DNA of 60,609 nucleotides from Rhizophlyctis rosea (taxonomy: Eukaryota; Chytridiomycota; Chytridiomycetes; Rhizophlyctidales; Rhizophlyctidaceae), in assembly GCA_027596075.1 (NCBI GenBank), contig JADGJC010000249.1, forward strand, positions 1 to 60,609. The letters run 5' to 3'. This document shows positions 44,401-59,319 of this stretch, piece after piece. The first letter of the stretch is position 1, and each line of letters starts with the position of its first letter. The position numbers and the translations under genes were made by a program. A model generated the notes under the pieces. The model was not told the origin of the DNA and did no database searches. It saw only the letters and a list, made by a program, of their open reading frames with translations.

Positions 44401-45024
44401 AGCGATCCAACGTGAACTATTTTAGGTTCCGAAAACCGCCTAAACTTTAGCTGATTTTGCCGCTGCGCTGGCTTCGTTTGATGGAACACGCTGGACACCA
44501 ACAATCAGACAATCCAGGGAGATCAGATTGTAAGCGCTATTTGCAAATGTAAAAATTGCGGCTCTCATATATGGTAGTGTTGACTCGTGGAGTGGCTATC
44601 CGGGATGGCAGGCTGTGGATCATCTATGGATTCTTGTAATTATTGTTTCTTCGTCCAACTGCCATATCCGGTGCCGCACCCTGTCCTGCCTCTCCCGATT
44701 CCGACCAACGTTCTCAACATTGATCTAACCCCCTTTCCATCATCCGTGTCCTGATCCGGTCATTCATCCGTACTGATACTCCATCCTTTTGAAGAAGTAT
44801 CAATCACAAGACCGGGGAGCACGTTCCGCCATCGGAAGCCCATTCCTTCCAATCTGATGCACAGTGCAGCTACGGAATGGAACCATCGATAAATGCTTCT
44901 GCCATGACATCAAACCCGTCCCTCCTCCTCACCTCACCAGGACGGCGTTGGCGTGCATAATAGGGCTCTATGTTTTACAAGTAATGAAGTACGCTGCCAT
45001 CTTCATCGCCAACCTCGCATCTAC
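44401..45024. other. No supported gene
   Basis: Upstream of the WD40 gene. It may hold its first exon, which I could not define (a frame near 44420-44504 has no ATG). Confidence 0.4.
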
Positions 45025-45205
45025 ACTCCGGATCCCGGATTATAATGGCAAGAGCCAAGCACCAGGCCTCCAATCGCATATCTTTTTTGATGATCCAGAG
45101 GCCTTTATCAAAGAGGTCTGCTGGGGATATTTCGAGCTCGTAGATAGCAAATATGGGTACTCGCAATCGCAGATGGGAAGACTGAGCTGTATGGAATCGA
45201 GTGGC
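45025..45205 (-). pseudogene. C-terminal fragment of the F-box-like family (copy D)
   Basis: The minus strand reads HLRLRVPIFAIYELEISPAD and then RLEAWCLALAIIIRDPE. This matches HCIRTCNLPKICTLLSAGIS and LEGWFLALAIIVRYPE of copy B (47652-49327). No N-terminal half is found upstream, so it is a relic of a further family member. Confidence 0.6.
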
Positions 45206-45669
45206 GGGTTTGGTAGTATTCGCGACTAACCCGTCTGGAGAGTAATCTCAGGCTTGGGAACCAGATACGTGGAGTTATTTGTGTGAAATGGGAGAGGTGG
45301 TTGGATTTCAATTCAATAGATTCCAATGCAAGCCGTTTTCGGTAATATATGAATTTCAATGCAGCGAAGCGAATACACTGTACGGACGGTCTGGATTGAT
45401 GCTCAAATCAGGCGCAACAAGCTGGCGAGTGTGCCCAGAAGGGACGATATCCGGTGTAGTATTATTATGCACTTCGAAGTGCGACACATCATCTCGCTAT
45501 AAACCGTCACCATCATTTAAAGTGTTTACTTCGTTTCGCTGGGCCTACTTCAATATCCCCTTCTGTTGTCCGTTTGCCCAAGTCTAGTTGAACTTCCCTT
45601 CCTTCCACAAGTTCAAGAGAACCATGTCCTGCCGCACTCCCATCGCTGGCCTCCTCAGAATTTTGTGTC

Positions 45670-47275
45670 TTACCACTTACTTTCCCTTCCTCCATTTCTA
45701 TGTATTCTTGCAGATGTGACCGCCAGTTCCTCTTTTCCGTCCTCCTTTCCCTTGCCGTCCATGTCATTTAGTTCTTCAGCCGACACCTTGCTTCCATCTT
45801 GCATACTCCTCCCAAACCCTGGCACAACTCCCTTGCTATCATCATCCTTCTTTTCCCCGGACCATTTTTCCCAATCCGTATTCCACCCCTTCACGAACGC
45901 CACCAGATCAATCAGCCGTGTCGGTCTCTGTCCAGTATCCTTGACAGAATCGCAACGCACCTCTAAAAGCGGGAATCCGTCCAGCCCCATAGTCCAAATG
46001 CCCACCCTTTACACATTCGAGATGAAGGCCGCCAGGGTATCGCCCCATCTCTGTTTGCTTCTCCAATAATAACGAGATGATCCCATTCGGGGGTATACCC
46101 AAAACATTTGCGGTTCCAGTATTGTTTTTCTACTCCATATAGATGCAGTAGAAGTTCCCAGTGAAGGTTGTATGAGATGTTCCAACCACGGTTTGGGTAT
46201 CGAAGGATGATGGACAAGGCCAGACATATGCCGTCGAGAGTTTCCTCATAGATGTTGACGTGGTATATATCCTCACGGAGGTCAAGGGAGGAGGTACCGG
46301 CAGCAAGCAAGCTGTAGATGTCTGGGAGGAGGGAGGCGCGGATGCTATGGCCGAGTCATGCGGATAGGATTTGGGGTGTTTGTTTCACTCGAACGAGAAC
46401 GTGTGGAAAGTGAAGACTTAAAAGTCCATAGACCACAGCGCGGTTTTCGTCTTAGAGTTTTTTTTGGAGGGCATTTTCCAAAATGCGTTTTTGGTGGGAT
46501 GGTGCATGGTAGTATAGGGTTACGGTGAGATCCCATAGCTCTGGCGTGCCTTCTTCGTGGCTTTGTATATGACTATTGATTCTTGGCAAGGTGTCAGACA
46601 GCTTCACAACGGCTCTAATCTTCGTGTGTCGAAGAATGTCCTCCTCGTCCACATCATCTACATCATACTCAACATCCTCCCCAGCAGTGAAAAATTCCAT
46701 GGAAATTCCAAGTGGAAACAATTCAACATCCAGCATCCTGTCAAGGTCTCCATCCCTGAATTTGTCGTCTCCCCCAATGAGTGTACCGGCGGTGCGCACA
46801 AAAGGTTCGGCACCATCACCTAAGTAGAACTCCGAGTCCTTCATGATGCCATCGAGATCTTCCCAGGCTAAATCGTACCATTCCACACATGTCCCCAAAA
46901 ATGAAAGGTATGCTTGGGATCAAGCTGGAGTGTCACTTTGCTGCATAGAGGAATTGTTCCACATACAACAGTGGCGATTTGGGTCCGTTATGACATTTTT
47001 GAGAATGTAACTGTAGGCAGGTTATGCCCAAAGGGGAAAGCGGGCAAGTGCATCAATGGTGTGGTAGGGTGGGGCTGTACGAAGGAGGGAGAGAGCTGTT
47101 TATGGATTTCTTAGTATGGTGTGCAGGCGGTGACAAGTGTGAGAGAGGTTGTGAATGTTTGCCCGCTTGACCGGATTTGGTGGAGCATAGCAAGGAGGGC
47201 TTCGTCGTGTAGCTCTGTGAGTGTTGGGGAATAGCGGGCGGTCCCCCCCGCGCTGAGAATTGATGAAGGATCCAT
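45670..47275 (-). pseudogene. F-box-like family member, disabled (copy A)
   Basis: It starts at the ATG at 47275 (MDPSSILSAGG), then an F-box-like LTELHDEALLAMLHQI. The frame then shifts before NIHNLSHTCHRLHTILRNP. Two TAA stops follow within the part that aligns with RDPQIVVTLLRSLPPYY and FPRWALP of copy C; the first stop stands where copy C has CAA. The middle part (46452-46898) is open: LDRMLDVELFPL, then YHAPSHQKRILENAL. A further shift leads to IRASLLPDIYSLLAAGTSSL and GICLALSIILRYP, and the end has VKGWNTDWEKW. With at least three shifts and two stops it is a pseudogene. Confidence 0.75.
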
Positions 47276-47651
47276 CACTTTGGCATAAAACGTCTTTGTG
47301 TTTGGTTTTAGGCAGCAATGAGTGTGAAGTGCAAAATGAGCGATGAATTGGAGGCGGTGGGAAAGAGTAGAACGTTGGTTCAGGCAGGAATTAGGCACTT
47401 TTTGATCACCAAACCGATCACCGTCATGTGCATTCTATAATGAAGATTGAAGATTGATAGCGACAACTTTCGTTAAAAGGAGCCCTTACCATGCCAGTGC
47501 CCAGTCTGTGCCCGGTAGGAACAAATGAGGGAATATTTGTTCCAGGGGCATTGACACATACAGACAAATGTGATGCTTTTAACGTATCAGCAAAATCGGA
47601 TTTGCAGTCTTACTACATACCGTCTACCTGTCTGTTATTTCACCAACCTAG
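47276..47651. other. No supported gene
   Basis: Short spacer between the F-box-like copies A and B. Confidence 0.5.
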
Positions 47652-49327
47652 TTAAGCAATCTGTTCCGGATCCCGCAACATGCCCACCATCTGCCCACCA
47701 TCATCCACACCCCTCTGAGAACTTGTATCTACGTTAGTACTTGTCTTAAGCTGCTGCATCTCTATAAAGTCCCACAGATACGGACGCCAATCCTTCTTCG
47801 AGTCCCCACACGGATCCCCATCACTGTCGGCACCCCTCTCTTGCATTTTGTATTCGCTGGCTGATTCACATCGCTTCCAGTCAACGGTATCCTCCTCCGG
47901 CCACTCTTTCACGTTCGTACTCCATCCCTTCAACCGCGCTAACAGAGCAGTCAGTCTTTTGCGTCTCGCCATCGAATCAGTTGACCACTTCCTACACGCT
48001 GACGATGAAGGCACCCACGGAATGGATCCAGCCACTATTGCTTCTTCAATCTCACGAAAACTATGGCTGCTGCTTCTTTCCCTGGCCCCTCCTCGATGCA
48101 CATCCCCTGTTCCTATATGATTCATGAAAGTGAGCAGATCTTCATCTAAACTCATGTCATGCGGCCTCAATCGTTGATACCGAGTTCCGGATACCGCACA
48201 ATGATGGCAAGGGCTAAGAACCAGCCCTCCAACGACAAGCATTGTTTGTCAATCCAGTGGCCGTCCTCGATGAGGTCAAAGGGGGAAATTCCTGCTGATA
48301 GGAGGGTGCAAATTTTGGGAAGGTTGCAGGTGCGAATGCAATGGCTGAGATGGATGGATTTTATGCGTGGGGTGGGAGGGAGGTTTGGAATGAGGTGGGG
48401 AAAGGATATGCTGAGTGCGCGATAGGTCTGGACGGTGTTCACCTCAAGCTCACGGTACGTTGGTTTGTCCAGGAGTGATTGAAGATGTTTGTGGAAGATG
48501 TGCTTGTGATGGGATGGGGCTGCGTGGTATAGGGACATGACACCTTTCCAGAATTTGGGTACTTTGAATGAGGATTCCTTTCGTTTGAGGTAGGTGTGTA
48601 TTCGGGGTAGGATATCGGGGAGTGTGAGCGCGGCTTTGAGTTTTGGGTGGAAGAATATTTCCGTCTCTGTATCCTCATGTAGCTCCTGCAGGCTGGTGTC
48701 ATACTCGAGTGCCCGGAAGAATTCTTCCAATGGAAATAACTCTACATCCAGCATCTGATTTAGTGATTCATTGTTGCGACTGAGGAACAATCCCGGGAGG
48801 AGGTTTAGGAAGCGTTTCATGGAGGGTTCCTCTGAAGCCTCCTCCGGGATTTCGACCACTGTGTATTGCAAGACGTCGGCAATGTCGTTCCAATTCAAGT
48901 GGTACCATTCCCCGCACTTTGCGGTCAGAGAGAAGGCTGCATGCATCAAGCTGTTGTGTTTCCTCGCTGCCACTAAGAAACGTTCTACATAAAGCAACGG
49001 TGGTTTAGGACCATCCAAAACGCTTCTGAGGATGTATCCGTCAGCAGGAAGGGCCCACAGTGGGCAAACGGCAAGGGTGGCAATGACGTGCGAAGGCGGG
49101 GCGGCACGGAGGAGGGAGAGGATAACTTGTGGGTTCCTCAGGATGACGTGAAAGCGACGACAAGTATGGGATAGGTGGTGGAACCAACGACCAGTGATGT
49201 TGCCGTACTCGTCAGTTGGGGAAATCCAATGCAGTATATCAAGGAGGGCATCATCGTTCAAGGATGTGAGATTGAGCGGGGAGGTGGCGATGGAGTCACT
49301 AGTGAGGTCAACTGCTGTAAGGTCCAT
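47652..49327 (-). CDS. F-box-like protein, lineage-specific family (copy B)
   Basis: The ATG at 49327 begins MDLTAVDLTSD. Residues about 20-65 are F-box-like: LTSLNDDALLDILHWI and LSHTCRRFHVILRNPQVILS. F-box proteins recruit substrates to SCF ubiquitin ligases; this role is inferred. The family body follows: WALPADGYILRSVLDGPKPP, LLYVERFLVAARK, NQMLDVELFPL, LPDILPRIHTYLKRK, LYHAAPSHHKHIFHKHL, IHLSHCIRTCNLPK and ALAIIVRYPE. The first frame ends at TGA at 48167-48169, and the remaining C-terminal part (SIPWVPSSSACRKW, ARLKGWSTNVKEW) runs in another frame to 47652. A 35-nt GT-AG intron at the break is possible, but shorter than any other here; a one-base shift is as likely. It is the best preserved copy of the family. 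Confidence 0.65.
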
Positions 49328-49611
49328 GTTGTAATTCGCATACACAACTGTTTTCGAGTTCAGCTTTCACTTGATGGCGAGGTACGTCAATTGGATTGTA
49401 GGGAAGATGAAAATGGTGATGAGGAAAAGCCCGCGTTCTAAAAGCGTCGGCGACATCCGTCGGGTCATCGAACGATCAGTGTCACGTGTTAACGAACTAC
49501 TTGTTGCCGCAGTGTCGCGATTGTTTTGTTGATAGCTCTCTCAATACAGCCGAAACTTGAGATCTGAATGAGACCACCTTTCTACTTACTTACTCTTCTT
49601 CCCACAGCTAT
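49328..49611. promoter_or_regulatory. Divergent spacer between F-box-like copies B and C
   Basis: Copies B (minus) and C (plus) are head to head, separated by about 280 bp. An ATG at 49568 followed by an acceptor-like CCCACAG may belong to a first exon of copy C. No clear TATA box. Confidence 0.35.
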
Positions 49612-51158
49612 TTGGCAACAACACTTTGGGACCATGCTGACGGTAATGTTACCATATTGCTGTTTGGATATCCCTTCACTGACAGTCCTTACATCCGAAG
49701 GCGCACAACGAGGTTGCATCTGCAGCAACCCCCTCCTCCAAAGCCCCCCCTCCTCCTGACAGATCTAGACGACGATGTGCTCATTGCCATATGTAGACGC
49801 GTTATACCGAACTGTTGGAACCCCCTGCACAACCTGTCGCGTACTTGTCACCGCTTGCACACCCTCCTACGCGATCCACAGATCGTTGTCACCCTCCTCC
49901 GGTCCCTTCCCCCATACTATGCCGTTGCCTCGCTCACCCGCTTCCCCCGTTGGGCCCTTCCCCTCGACAATATGGTGCTAGACAAAATTATGGCTGGTCC
50001 CAAATCACCTCTCTTGTACGTGGAGCAATTCCTACTAACAGCAAGGAAGGGCACTAAGATGAGCAAGGCGTTTTTTGCCTTGTTGGACAAAGCTATGGAG
50101 TGGTACGGGTTGACTGTGGAGCACACTCGCGAGATCCTTGATGAAACGGACATCGGTCCATATGAGGAACCCATTGAGCCCTTTGTGACTCGCTTCAGTC
50201 TTATTGTGGATGACTTGCAAGTGATGCTGCATTGAAACAGATGCTGGAGGTGGAACTGTTTCCTCTCAAAGGATATTTTCAGTGGGAGTATGGGTTCAAT
50301 TCCAGATCCGCTGAAGCGGTCTCCGATGCGGTGAAGGTGCTGCAACACCCAAGGATCAAGGCAGCAGTAACACTGCTAGACATCATTCCCACAGTGCGCG
50401 GTTATATTCGCGCTATTCCTGAATACCCGGAAGCTGCCACCTTATGGAACATTGCCATATCTCTGTACCGAGACGCACCACCCCACCACCAGCGCATATT
50501 CGCAGAACATCTCCACGATTCAATAGAACATAACCACAACATGACCATTGACCGACAGCTCCGACGTGACCTCCCCGAAATCATCGACGGAATGCCTCCA
50601 TCCTACATTCTCAAAGCCATCAACCTCCGCTACTGCATCCAAACCTCGGACATCCCCCAAATCCATACGCTCCTCGCTGCCCATATCGACATCACCCTGG
50701 ACAACCTATTACGTGACTCCGACTACATCATCCAGCACAATCTCTCTTTTGTGGGCTTTTGCCTAACCTTCTCCACCCTCCTGGACTGGTCCTACAACGG
50801 CTGTACACCCTGGATGATGGAGGAAGACGATGAGGAGGAGATATTCAAATACCTGAGAAAGCTGGAGGCCAAGTCCAGCACGACTGATCCTGAACGGGAT
50901 TATTTCAGGATGGTGGCTGATGCTATATTGAAGGTCTGGTGGCCGGAAGCATCTGTTTGCAAGCAATGGGCGGACGTGTTGTTTGACGAGAAGTTCAGAG
51001 GGAAGCCCAGGCCAGTGCGGTTGGTGATGCTTGTAGATGCTATAAGGGGATGGGGCCCTTTGGAGGGGTGGAAGGATGTACAGGATGACCGGACATACTG
51101 GGAGAGAGACGAGGAAGGTCCTGACGAGGGTGAGGACGAAGATGAGGGAGGGGAGTAG
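49612..51158 (+). CDS. F-box-like protein, lineage-specific family (copy C), one frame break
   Basis: The open part begins near 49612 without an ATG; the start probably lies in a short upstream exon (ATG at 49568). The F-box-like region reads LLLTDLDDDVLIAICRRVIP and LSRTCHRLHTLLRDPQIVV. Then come WALPLDNMVLDKIMAGPKSP, LLYVEQFLLTARK and, after a frame change near 50215, ALKQMLEVELFPL, IKAAVTLLDIIPTVRGYIRA, YRDAPPHHQRIFAEHL, INLRYCIQTSDIPQIHTLLA and a C-terminal acidic tail. Copies A and B have the same xLxxMLxVELFPL motif uninterrupted, so the break is a real shift in the coding part and not an intron. Gene or pseudogene cannot be decided. Confidence 0.6.
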
Positions 51159-51747
51159 CTGGGAGTGGGATGATAATGAAGAAGGTGGAGAGGGTACGGA
51201 GGAGGAAGAGCGGGATTGAAGGGATGGCCATAGAATGGGGATTTGAAGTGTAGGGTCCTTTGAGGGGGGAGTGCTGGGAACCAAGTATTGTATGTGTAAA
51301 GTCGTGATTGAGATAGAATGTTTAGTTATTTGGGCCCTCACTGGTGGCGGAAACGATATCAAGACAACCGGAACCCGTATCATATTATGTCGTGCAAATG
51401 AGCAAACGGGCGCAGATCATTGTAATAAGTCTGGAAGTTCACTGCAGAAAACATTACATGATTTTTCTCCTCGAAAAAAATCCCTTTTTCGTTTTGCAGG
51501 ACATTGTGGAGCATTCTGATGGGATCCTGATTTCGTCATCAGCATCAGCAAATCCATCAATTGATCAGACACGTGATTTGGCCTTGTCAATTGACAAAAC
51601 TAACGCTTCCCTGACGCTTCCCTACAATCTTCCCATCGTCATCGCCAACCCCATCCTTCTCAACCTCAGCTGAATTCGTCCATATTTCAACCTTAATAGC
51701 GGCAACAATCTGTTAAAAATACAAGCTAGGGATTCCAATCACGAAGA
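51159..51747. other. No supported gene; promoter of the V-ATPase gene
   Basis: 3' flank of copy C and about 500 bp upstream of the V-ATPase start. No clear TATA box, as often in housekeeping genes. Confidence 0.4.
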
Positions 51748-54156
<2,409 letters not shown>

Positions 54157-56987
54157 GGTGTGGATGTTTGATGGGAAGTCCGGGGTGCTGAAACTTTTTT
54201 TTTCATATTGTTACGTGAATGTGATGTTTGGAGATTTTGCCCATCTTGATGCTTGATGGTGGCCCTGGGTGCAGGTCGCGTGAACTTGATCGACGGAAGG
54301 CGGTGGTCTTCTTGGTGCAATTAGTAGTCAATGGCGTATCGATGTTTATTTCGATGTGTCGGATCAACAAGAAAACGGTCATGGATTTTCCCTTTGATAA
54401 TGTTCGTTCACTCGAGTATTCCACATCATCTGGTACGTGTACCATTTTGACGGGCTTGGGGATGACCACCATTCAGATCTTCCCAAGTCAATGGTGGGCG
54501 ACAACGTCGGCATTAGTTTTTGCCTGTTGACCGGTGACTTTCGGTTGAGTTTTTCAAGGCGAGTGGTTGCCGTTTCATTCCCAGGTGTTTGGAAGAAGCG
54601 ACTGGCTCACAGCTGAGAAAGTGGCAACGAGCTCAGTTTGTTCTTTGACCTTCAGTGAGGAGGACGCAAGTCGGCAATTTTTTTTTCCTTCGCATCTTCA
54701 TGCCAATCTTTGTTCTTGAAACATTTGGGTTTGTAGGTGGAGGTCATGAACACCTATTAGAAGATCATGATTTGCCTTCGCTTTTATTGCGATATTGATG
54801 AACTCCGACCCATCAAGATCGCGCGTCAGAGAACGTTCAAATAGGGTTGTTTTTTTTCTCAGAAGATGGTCTTGCCAGCATGTTGTTCAAAGAATTGATC
54901 AAAGTGATCAATAAAGCGTGCACGGCCGAAATGAAAGTGGGCGTGAGTTCTGGATTCTGATGCTCCTGAAGGTTGGGGCATCGACCTTGTGAACGGTTTG
55001 TCGTTGAAGGCTATTTTTAGCTGTTTCCCCGGTTTGGAGATGTCGGTGCCATGCTAGACGGTATTTTGGTATTGTGTCAACCCGGAGATTTGTGGTTGTG
55101 TTGCACATTATGCTGTTTGGATCATGCTGAAAAGTTTGAGTGTCGAGAAGTGTGAGTCCGTAATTTTTTTTTATTCGATCGCGAGTTCAAGAATGGCATT
55201 TTGTGCTTGAGAGTGCAACAATGGATTGGTGAGTTCGGATTTGATGATCAGTAGATTGAGATTTGCGCTGCTATCTCAAGACCGTTGTTCTGGCATCAAC
55301 CTGGTGCAGAAAACCGTCAACATGTTGTTAGTGTCTGGGTCCGGCGCTTCAAGCTCGCAGGGAAAAAAGGATTGATCTTTCCCAAATTCCGAGGAAGATG
55401 ATTGATTGCGAACGACTGTGTTCAAAAGCTCATGTCCCTCCTTGAAGACTCGTCCCCTCGCATCTCAGAGACATACCTCTCCTTGCTATTCTACGACCTG
55501 CAATTTCAATCAGGTCAGCCAATGGTCCAAAAGTGTTTGGAGTGTACTAGTCAATCTCTTTCGGGCGGAAAACATTGAGTCGATATTAGCAAATCTGACT
55601 GGAAGGCAATCAGACTGTTTAGAAGCCTCACCCGCCGTGCAAGACAATGCGTAAGTGTCTACTCGCAGATCTCATACGCTGAGAGTGTGCATCAACGCTG
55701 TCAATGCACCCTTGCTTGTGCGATTCTCTCATCTTCGAGAGATTATGACTGGAATGGTGCATGTTATGACCGCATTGTGTTCAAACGCCTTCTGGGGGAC
55801 GTGAATGGAACTACAACCGTATTCTACGTCACGGAGCATGGTCTCACTTGCAGAGCAAATGATACTGACTGTAAGTTAAAAGCGGGCAGTGCCATTGTTT
55901 TACTCCTTCCAGGTGCATCCGTGCTCAGATGACAACCAAACACGGGCACCAATACCAAAAGTGACACAAAGAGGAACGAGACCGACTGCCGAAGTTGGGT
56001 TAGAAGGTGACAAACTACGCAGCAATGATCAGTTACACCTACAAATTCAGGCCCAATGTTTGGCGGCAATTGTTACGCGATGGTTTCCACGTTCCACCAG
56101 AGTCGGCCCACCAGGGATCTCCATCGAGACATGGTCCCAAAACGTCTCCGTCCTTATCAGAACATCCTGACATTCGACAAAGAATACGCCGCGATGACAA
56201 TGTGAGTTTGACATTGGAGAAGAGCCTAGGAGTAGTACTCTGAATAGCGTGGTCGTCTTCCGGTACGCAGTTTTTTTTTTTGAAAAATGTGGCGCGATTG
56301 GCACGCAATACCAAAGTTCCATGCAGCTATAGACAACCGCCGGACTCTTGGTGCTAACGAAAACGGGGTTTGCAGCGGCACCCATGACTGATATGACAAT
56401 ATACGAATCTGAAGCGAAGCATTTGTGTCCATCGCGCCCATAACTGATAGGAGATTTGGTTGGACGCCCGTCCTAGTCTCGATCATCCCAACCACCCCAT
56501 TGCCTTATGATACACGGGCGACCATTTGCGTAAACTGGTGGAGATTTGCGTTTTTGGTCTGCTGGGCCAATGCTCAGGGGCTTAAGCCAGCCGCGTTCTC
56601 CCAAGGCTTGACCACGGTGCCATTGAAGCCTTTCTAAAGCAGGACTGCATGCTTTCCCATTGTCAATGTCTTTCTCAAGTAAAGGTTCGTTGGCAGGCGG
56701 ACATCGCCACCATTGTGCATCGAAAAGGTCCACCTTTTTGGGGGCTTCCACATGGACCCTTGGCGCAGCGGACGCGATGCACGTGGAGGCGAATATTTCC
56801 ACAGCCCGTGACATGCTCCGCATGGTTACCATGGTCGCACGATGATGGTGCCTGGTGCATGGTGCTTGGGGCTCTTGGGGCGGCCACTCCAGCTGCGAGT
56901 TGTCTCTCACTGCTTCGCTCAACCCCTTCCTGCGTCCGTTTTCGAAAAGAGTCCATCTATCTGACTGTTTCTTCAAGTCAACTCAAG
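54157..56987. other. No supported gene
   Basis: Open frames up to 167 residues overlap on both strands without domains. It contains the 30-base tRNA-like repeat at 56747-56776. Confidence 0.5.
56747..56776 (+). repeat. 30-base tRNA-5'-half-like repeat, copy 1
   Basis: Thirty bases are identical to 60335-60364. The string holds GGACCCT (acceptor-like), an A box TGGCGCAGCGG and a D-arm-like GCGC...GCG. No B box follows, so it is at most the 5' part of a tRNA or the head of a tRNA-derived short repeat. Confidence 0.7.
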
Positions 56988-58468
56988 ATGTCAGCTTCCA
57001 TGACCTCGCTGCCGTTTGAACTTTTGGAAAAGATATTGAAAATGGTAATGGTAGTGCCTCCAAACTTCCCATCCCCTTGCTTTTCTGAGAAAGTACGTTT
57101 GGTATGCAGGGCCGGGATACAACACCGAAGACCGACCCTGACTGGTTCCGGGACTGGGCCATACCGGTCTACCTCCGCACTATTGGTCAAGTCTCGACGG
57201 TTTTCCGCTCTATCAGCTTCGGCTTAATGGACAGCGATCCTCTCACAGTTCGTTTCATGTGTTGGACAAATGATCCGGCGTCAAGACGTTGGACAATGAA
57301 GGTACGTTGCCGTAAGTTTTCGATATCAGATACACCTCTTATATAAACACATTTCGTCAATCATTCGCAGGAGGACGGATTCAACTTGTTTATCAAAGAT
57401 ACTTGGCGGATGAACCATCTGGAGAGGCTTTTCTATCCCGTAAAGTCACTCAACGTCTCGAAGGACGTACTGGCACGGTTGTCCCCAGCACAAATCAAAG
57501 AACTAAGAGTGTTTGTCGACAACGACAAGGCGAACTTGGCTGAACATGTTGAGCTTTTGTCAGACTTCTTCTCTCAGCCTTCTGCCACTCTAAAACTTGA
57601 AAAGCTCCTAATCGACCTGCCCTACTCCGGGTCAGTCGGCATCGAACGTCTGCATAGGCTTGCAGCCGCTCTCCAACCTGTCCCATTGAGAAGACTTGCA
57701 ATCAACTGCAGAAGGCACTCGCTTGCCTCCTCCATCATCGATAGTCACCTGTCTACACCATGGCCCCAGCTGACTTTCCTTACCATCGACTACTATCAAA
57801 AGCACCGCGACCTCTTTTGGGGCGACGACCCGTGCCTTGACTTTTCCAAAGTCCCGGATGTCAATCTCAGCACTATCAGAGAACTAAACATCAACCATTA
57901 TAATGAAGTTACATCCCTGGACTACCTTCCAAGTTTGGAGAAACTGTCCATTTGTGGCGAACACCCCGACACTTTACCGCCACACATTCCTACACTGACA
58001 GCATCAAAACTGAAACACCTAATCCTCGACTGGTCGGGACCACTTTCTCTATTATGTTTCAACATAGCTCCTCTGCCCAATCTGGAAAGTTTCGAATTCC
58101 ACAAAACCTACCTCCACATGGCGGACCTCGAAATCATCCTTGACCACTTCGCGACGGGCGGCAAAGTCCTTACCCTCAACCTCGAGGACTTTAGGACTTT
58201 CTCCACTGATGCCTTTGTTAGAATACTTAACGAACGGCGAACGGCTTTGGCGAACCTCAAGGTGGCCACCCTGAAAGTCGGAAAAACCATGGATCGTGTG
58301 TTGACTCCAAAAGAGTTTAGGGGCACAGGTGATATTTCGATAGAAGAGTGGAAGAAGGCCATGGCGGAGGATTGGCTTGAAAGGACGGTACCGGTTCTTA
58401 GGGAGTGTTTGCCCGTGGGGTGTACGCTGGATTTGCGGTATGAAGGTCACAACCCACGGCTCACGTGA
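56988..58468 (+). CDS. F-box protein with leucine-rich repeats
   Basis: Exons 56988..57044, 57110..57301 and 57371..58468 (introns 65 and 69 nt, second donor GTACGT) give 448 residues. The first exon is the start of an F-box (MTSLPFELLEKILKM). The second carries RTIGQVSTVFRSISFG, like its second half. From residue about 100 come irregular leucine-rich units: NVSKDVLARLSPAQIKELRV, LEKLLIDLPYSG, LRRLAINCRR, LTFLTIDYYQ, IRELNINHYNEVTSLDYLPS, LKHLILDWSG, LESFEFHKTYLHMADLEIIL and VLTLNLEDFR. This layout is usual for substrate receptors of SCF ubiquitin ligases; the substrate is unknown. It is not closely related to the F-box-like family at 45-51 kb. The first intron could instead use a 59-nt version (donor at 57051). 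Confidence 0.75.
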
Positions 58469-59319
58469 TATGATGGGGTTAGAACTTAGGGTTGTTATGA
58501 GACAGAACGTGAGTTAGCAGGCTGCCGTTTCCCGAGTTTTTTGGTTCTGTTGAATGGGACATGACTAACTTACACGTCCTCTTTTGGTCCTAGATGGTGA
58601 TCAGAATAGGAACCAGCTTTGCCAGGCCTTACTCGCTCACTTCCCTGGGTGCCAGAATTCTTATCGTATTTGGAGTACCTCACATTATGCCCATTTGATG
58701 AGGTTGACGGGGTTGCTATTGAGGCTGCTGGAAGGAATTGGAGGGAACCGTTAGGCTTATGGAGGAAAGTGATGAAGGAGGCGAGTCCGGATCGTTCATT
58801 TCTGTTGGGTAAGGGGCAGGAAGGGAGGGGCAAGGGGCGAGCGAGGAGTAGCAATGGTGACGCTAGCTCACAGTCGCAGCATTTGGGAACCAAGTCATGC
58901 CTGTTCGCGATGGAGCAATGTAATAACGATGAGTCAATTGCGAGGCATAAGAACCATTTTGAGCACAACCAGACGAACTGGACTATTTACACTCTTGTTG
59001 ATGGCTTGTCGTGCTTCGCCTCAGCGCCGAAAACAAAATCATAAGGGCGGGGAACATCAATTCACCTCGAAGCCGTTGCAGAGCAGGACTGCGCAAGCGA
59101 AGTTTGTGGCGGTGAACAAATCATCGACGCCATGCACCATTCCAGGTTTGAAGCGAGGGGCAATTACAAAAGTAACGATCAAAAGAGTATTTCACACAAC
59201 AGGATACGACTGCGTCAAGCATCCACCGTACCCCGACGACAGGATGCAGGATATTCTGCATAAAGCACGGTGCTTTTTGACGGAAACCGATCTCAACTGC
59301 TGAATCCTACCCAGTTCCT
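58469..59319. other. No supported gene
   Basis: Two overlapping plus-strand frames (58619-59044 and 58854-59303) of 141 and 149 residues show no domain. Confidence 0.45.

Noticed and set aside
50216..50241. A 20-nt intron at the break in F-box-like copy C
   Set aside because: Removing GTGATG...ACAG restores the frame, but copies A and B keep the matching residues before MLxVELFPL as coding sequence, so a base shift is the better reading.
57093..57109. A 17-nt intron (GTACGT ... TGCAG) in the F-box/LRR gene
   Set aside because: It would keep frame, but a 65-nt intron with a donor at 57045 and the same acceptor also does and has the usual length and a pyrimidine tract.
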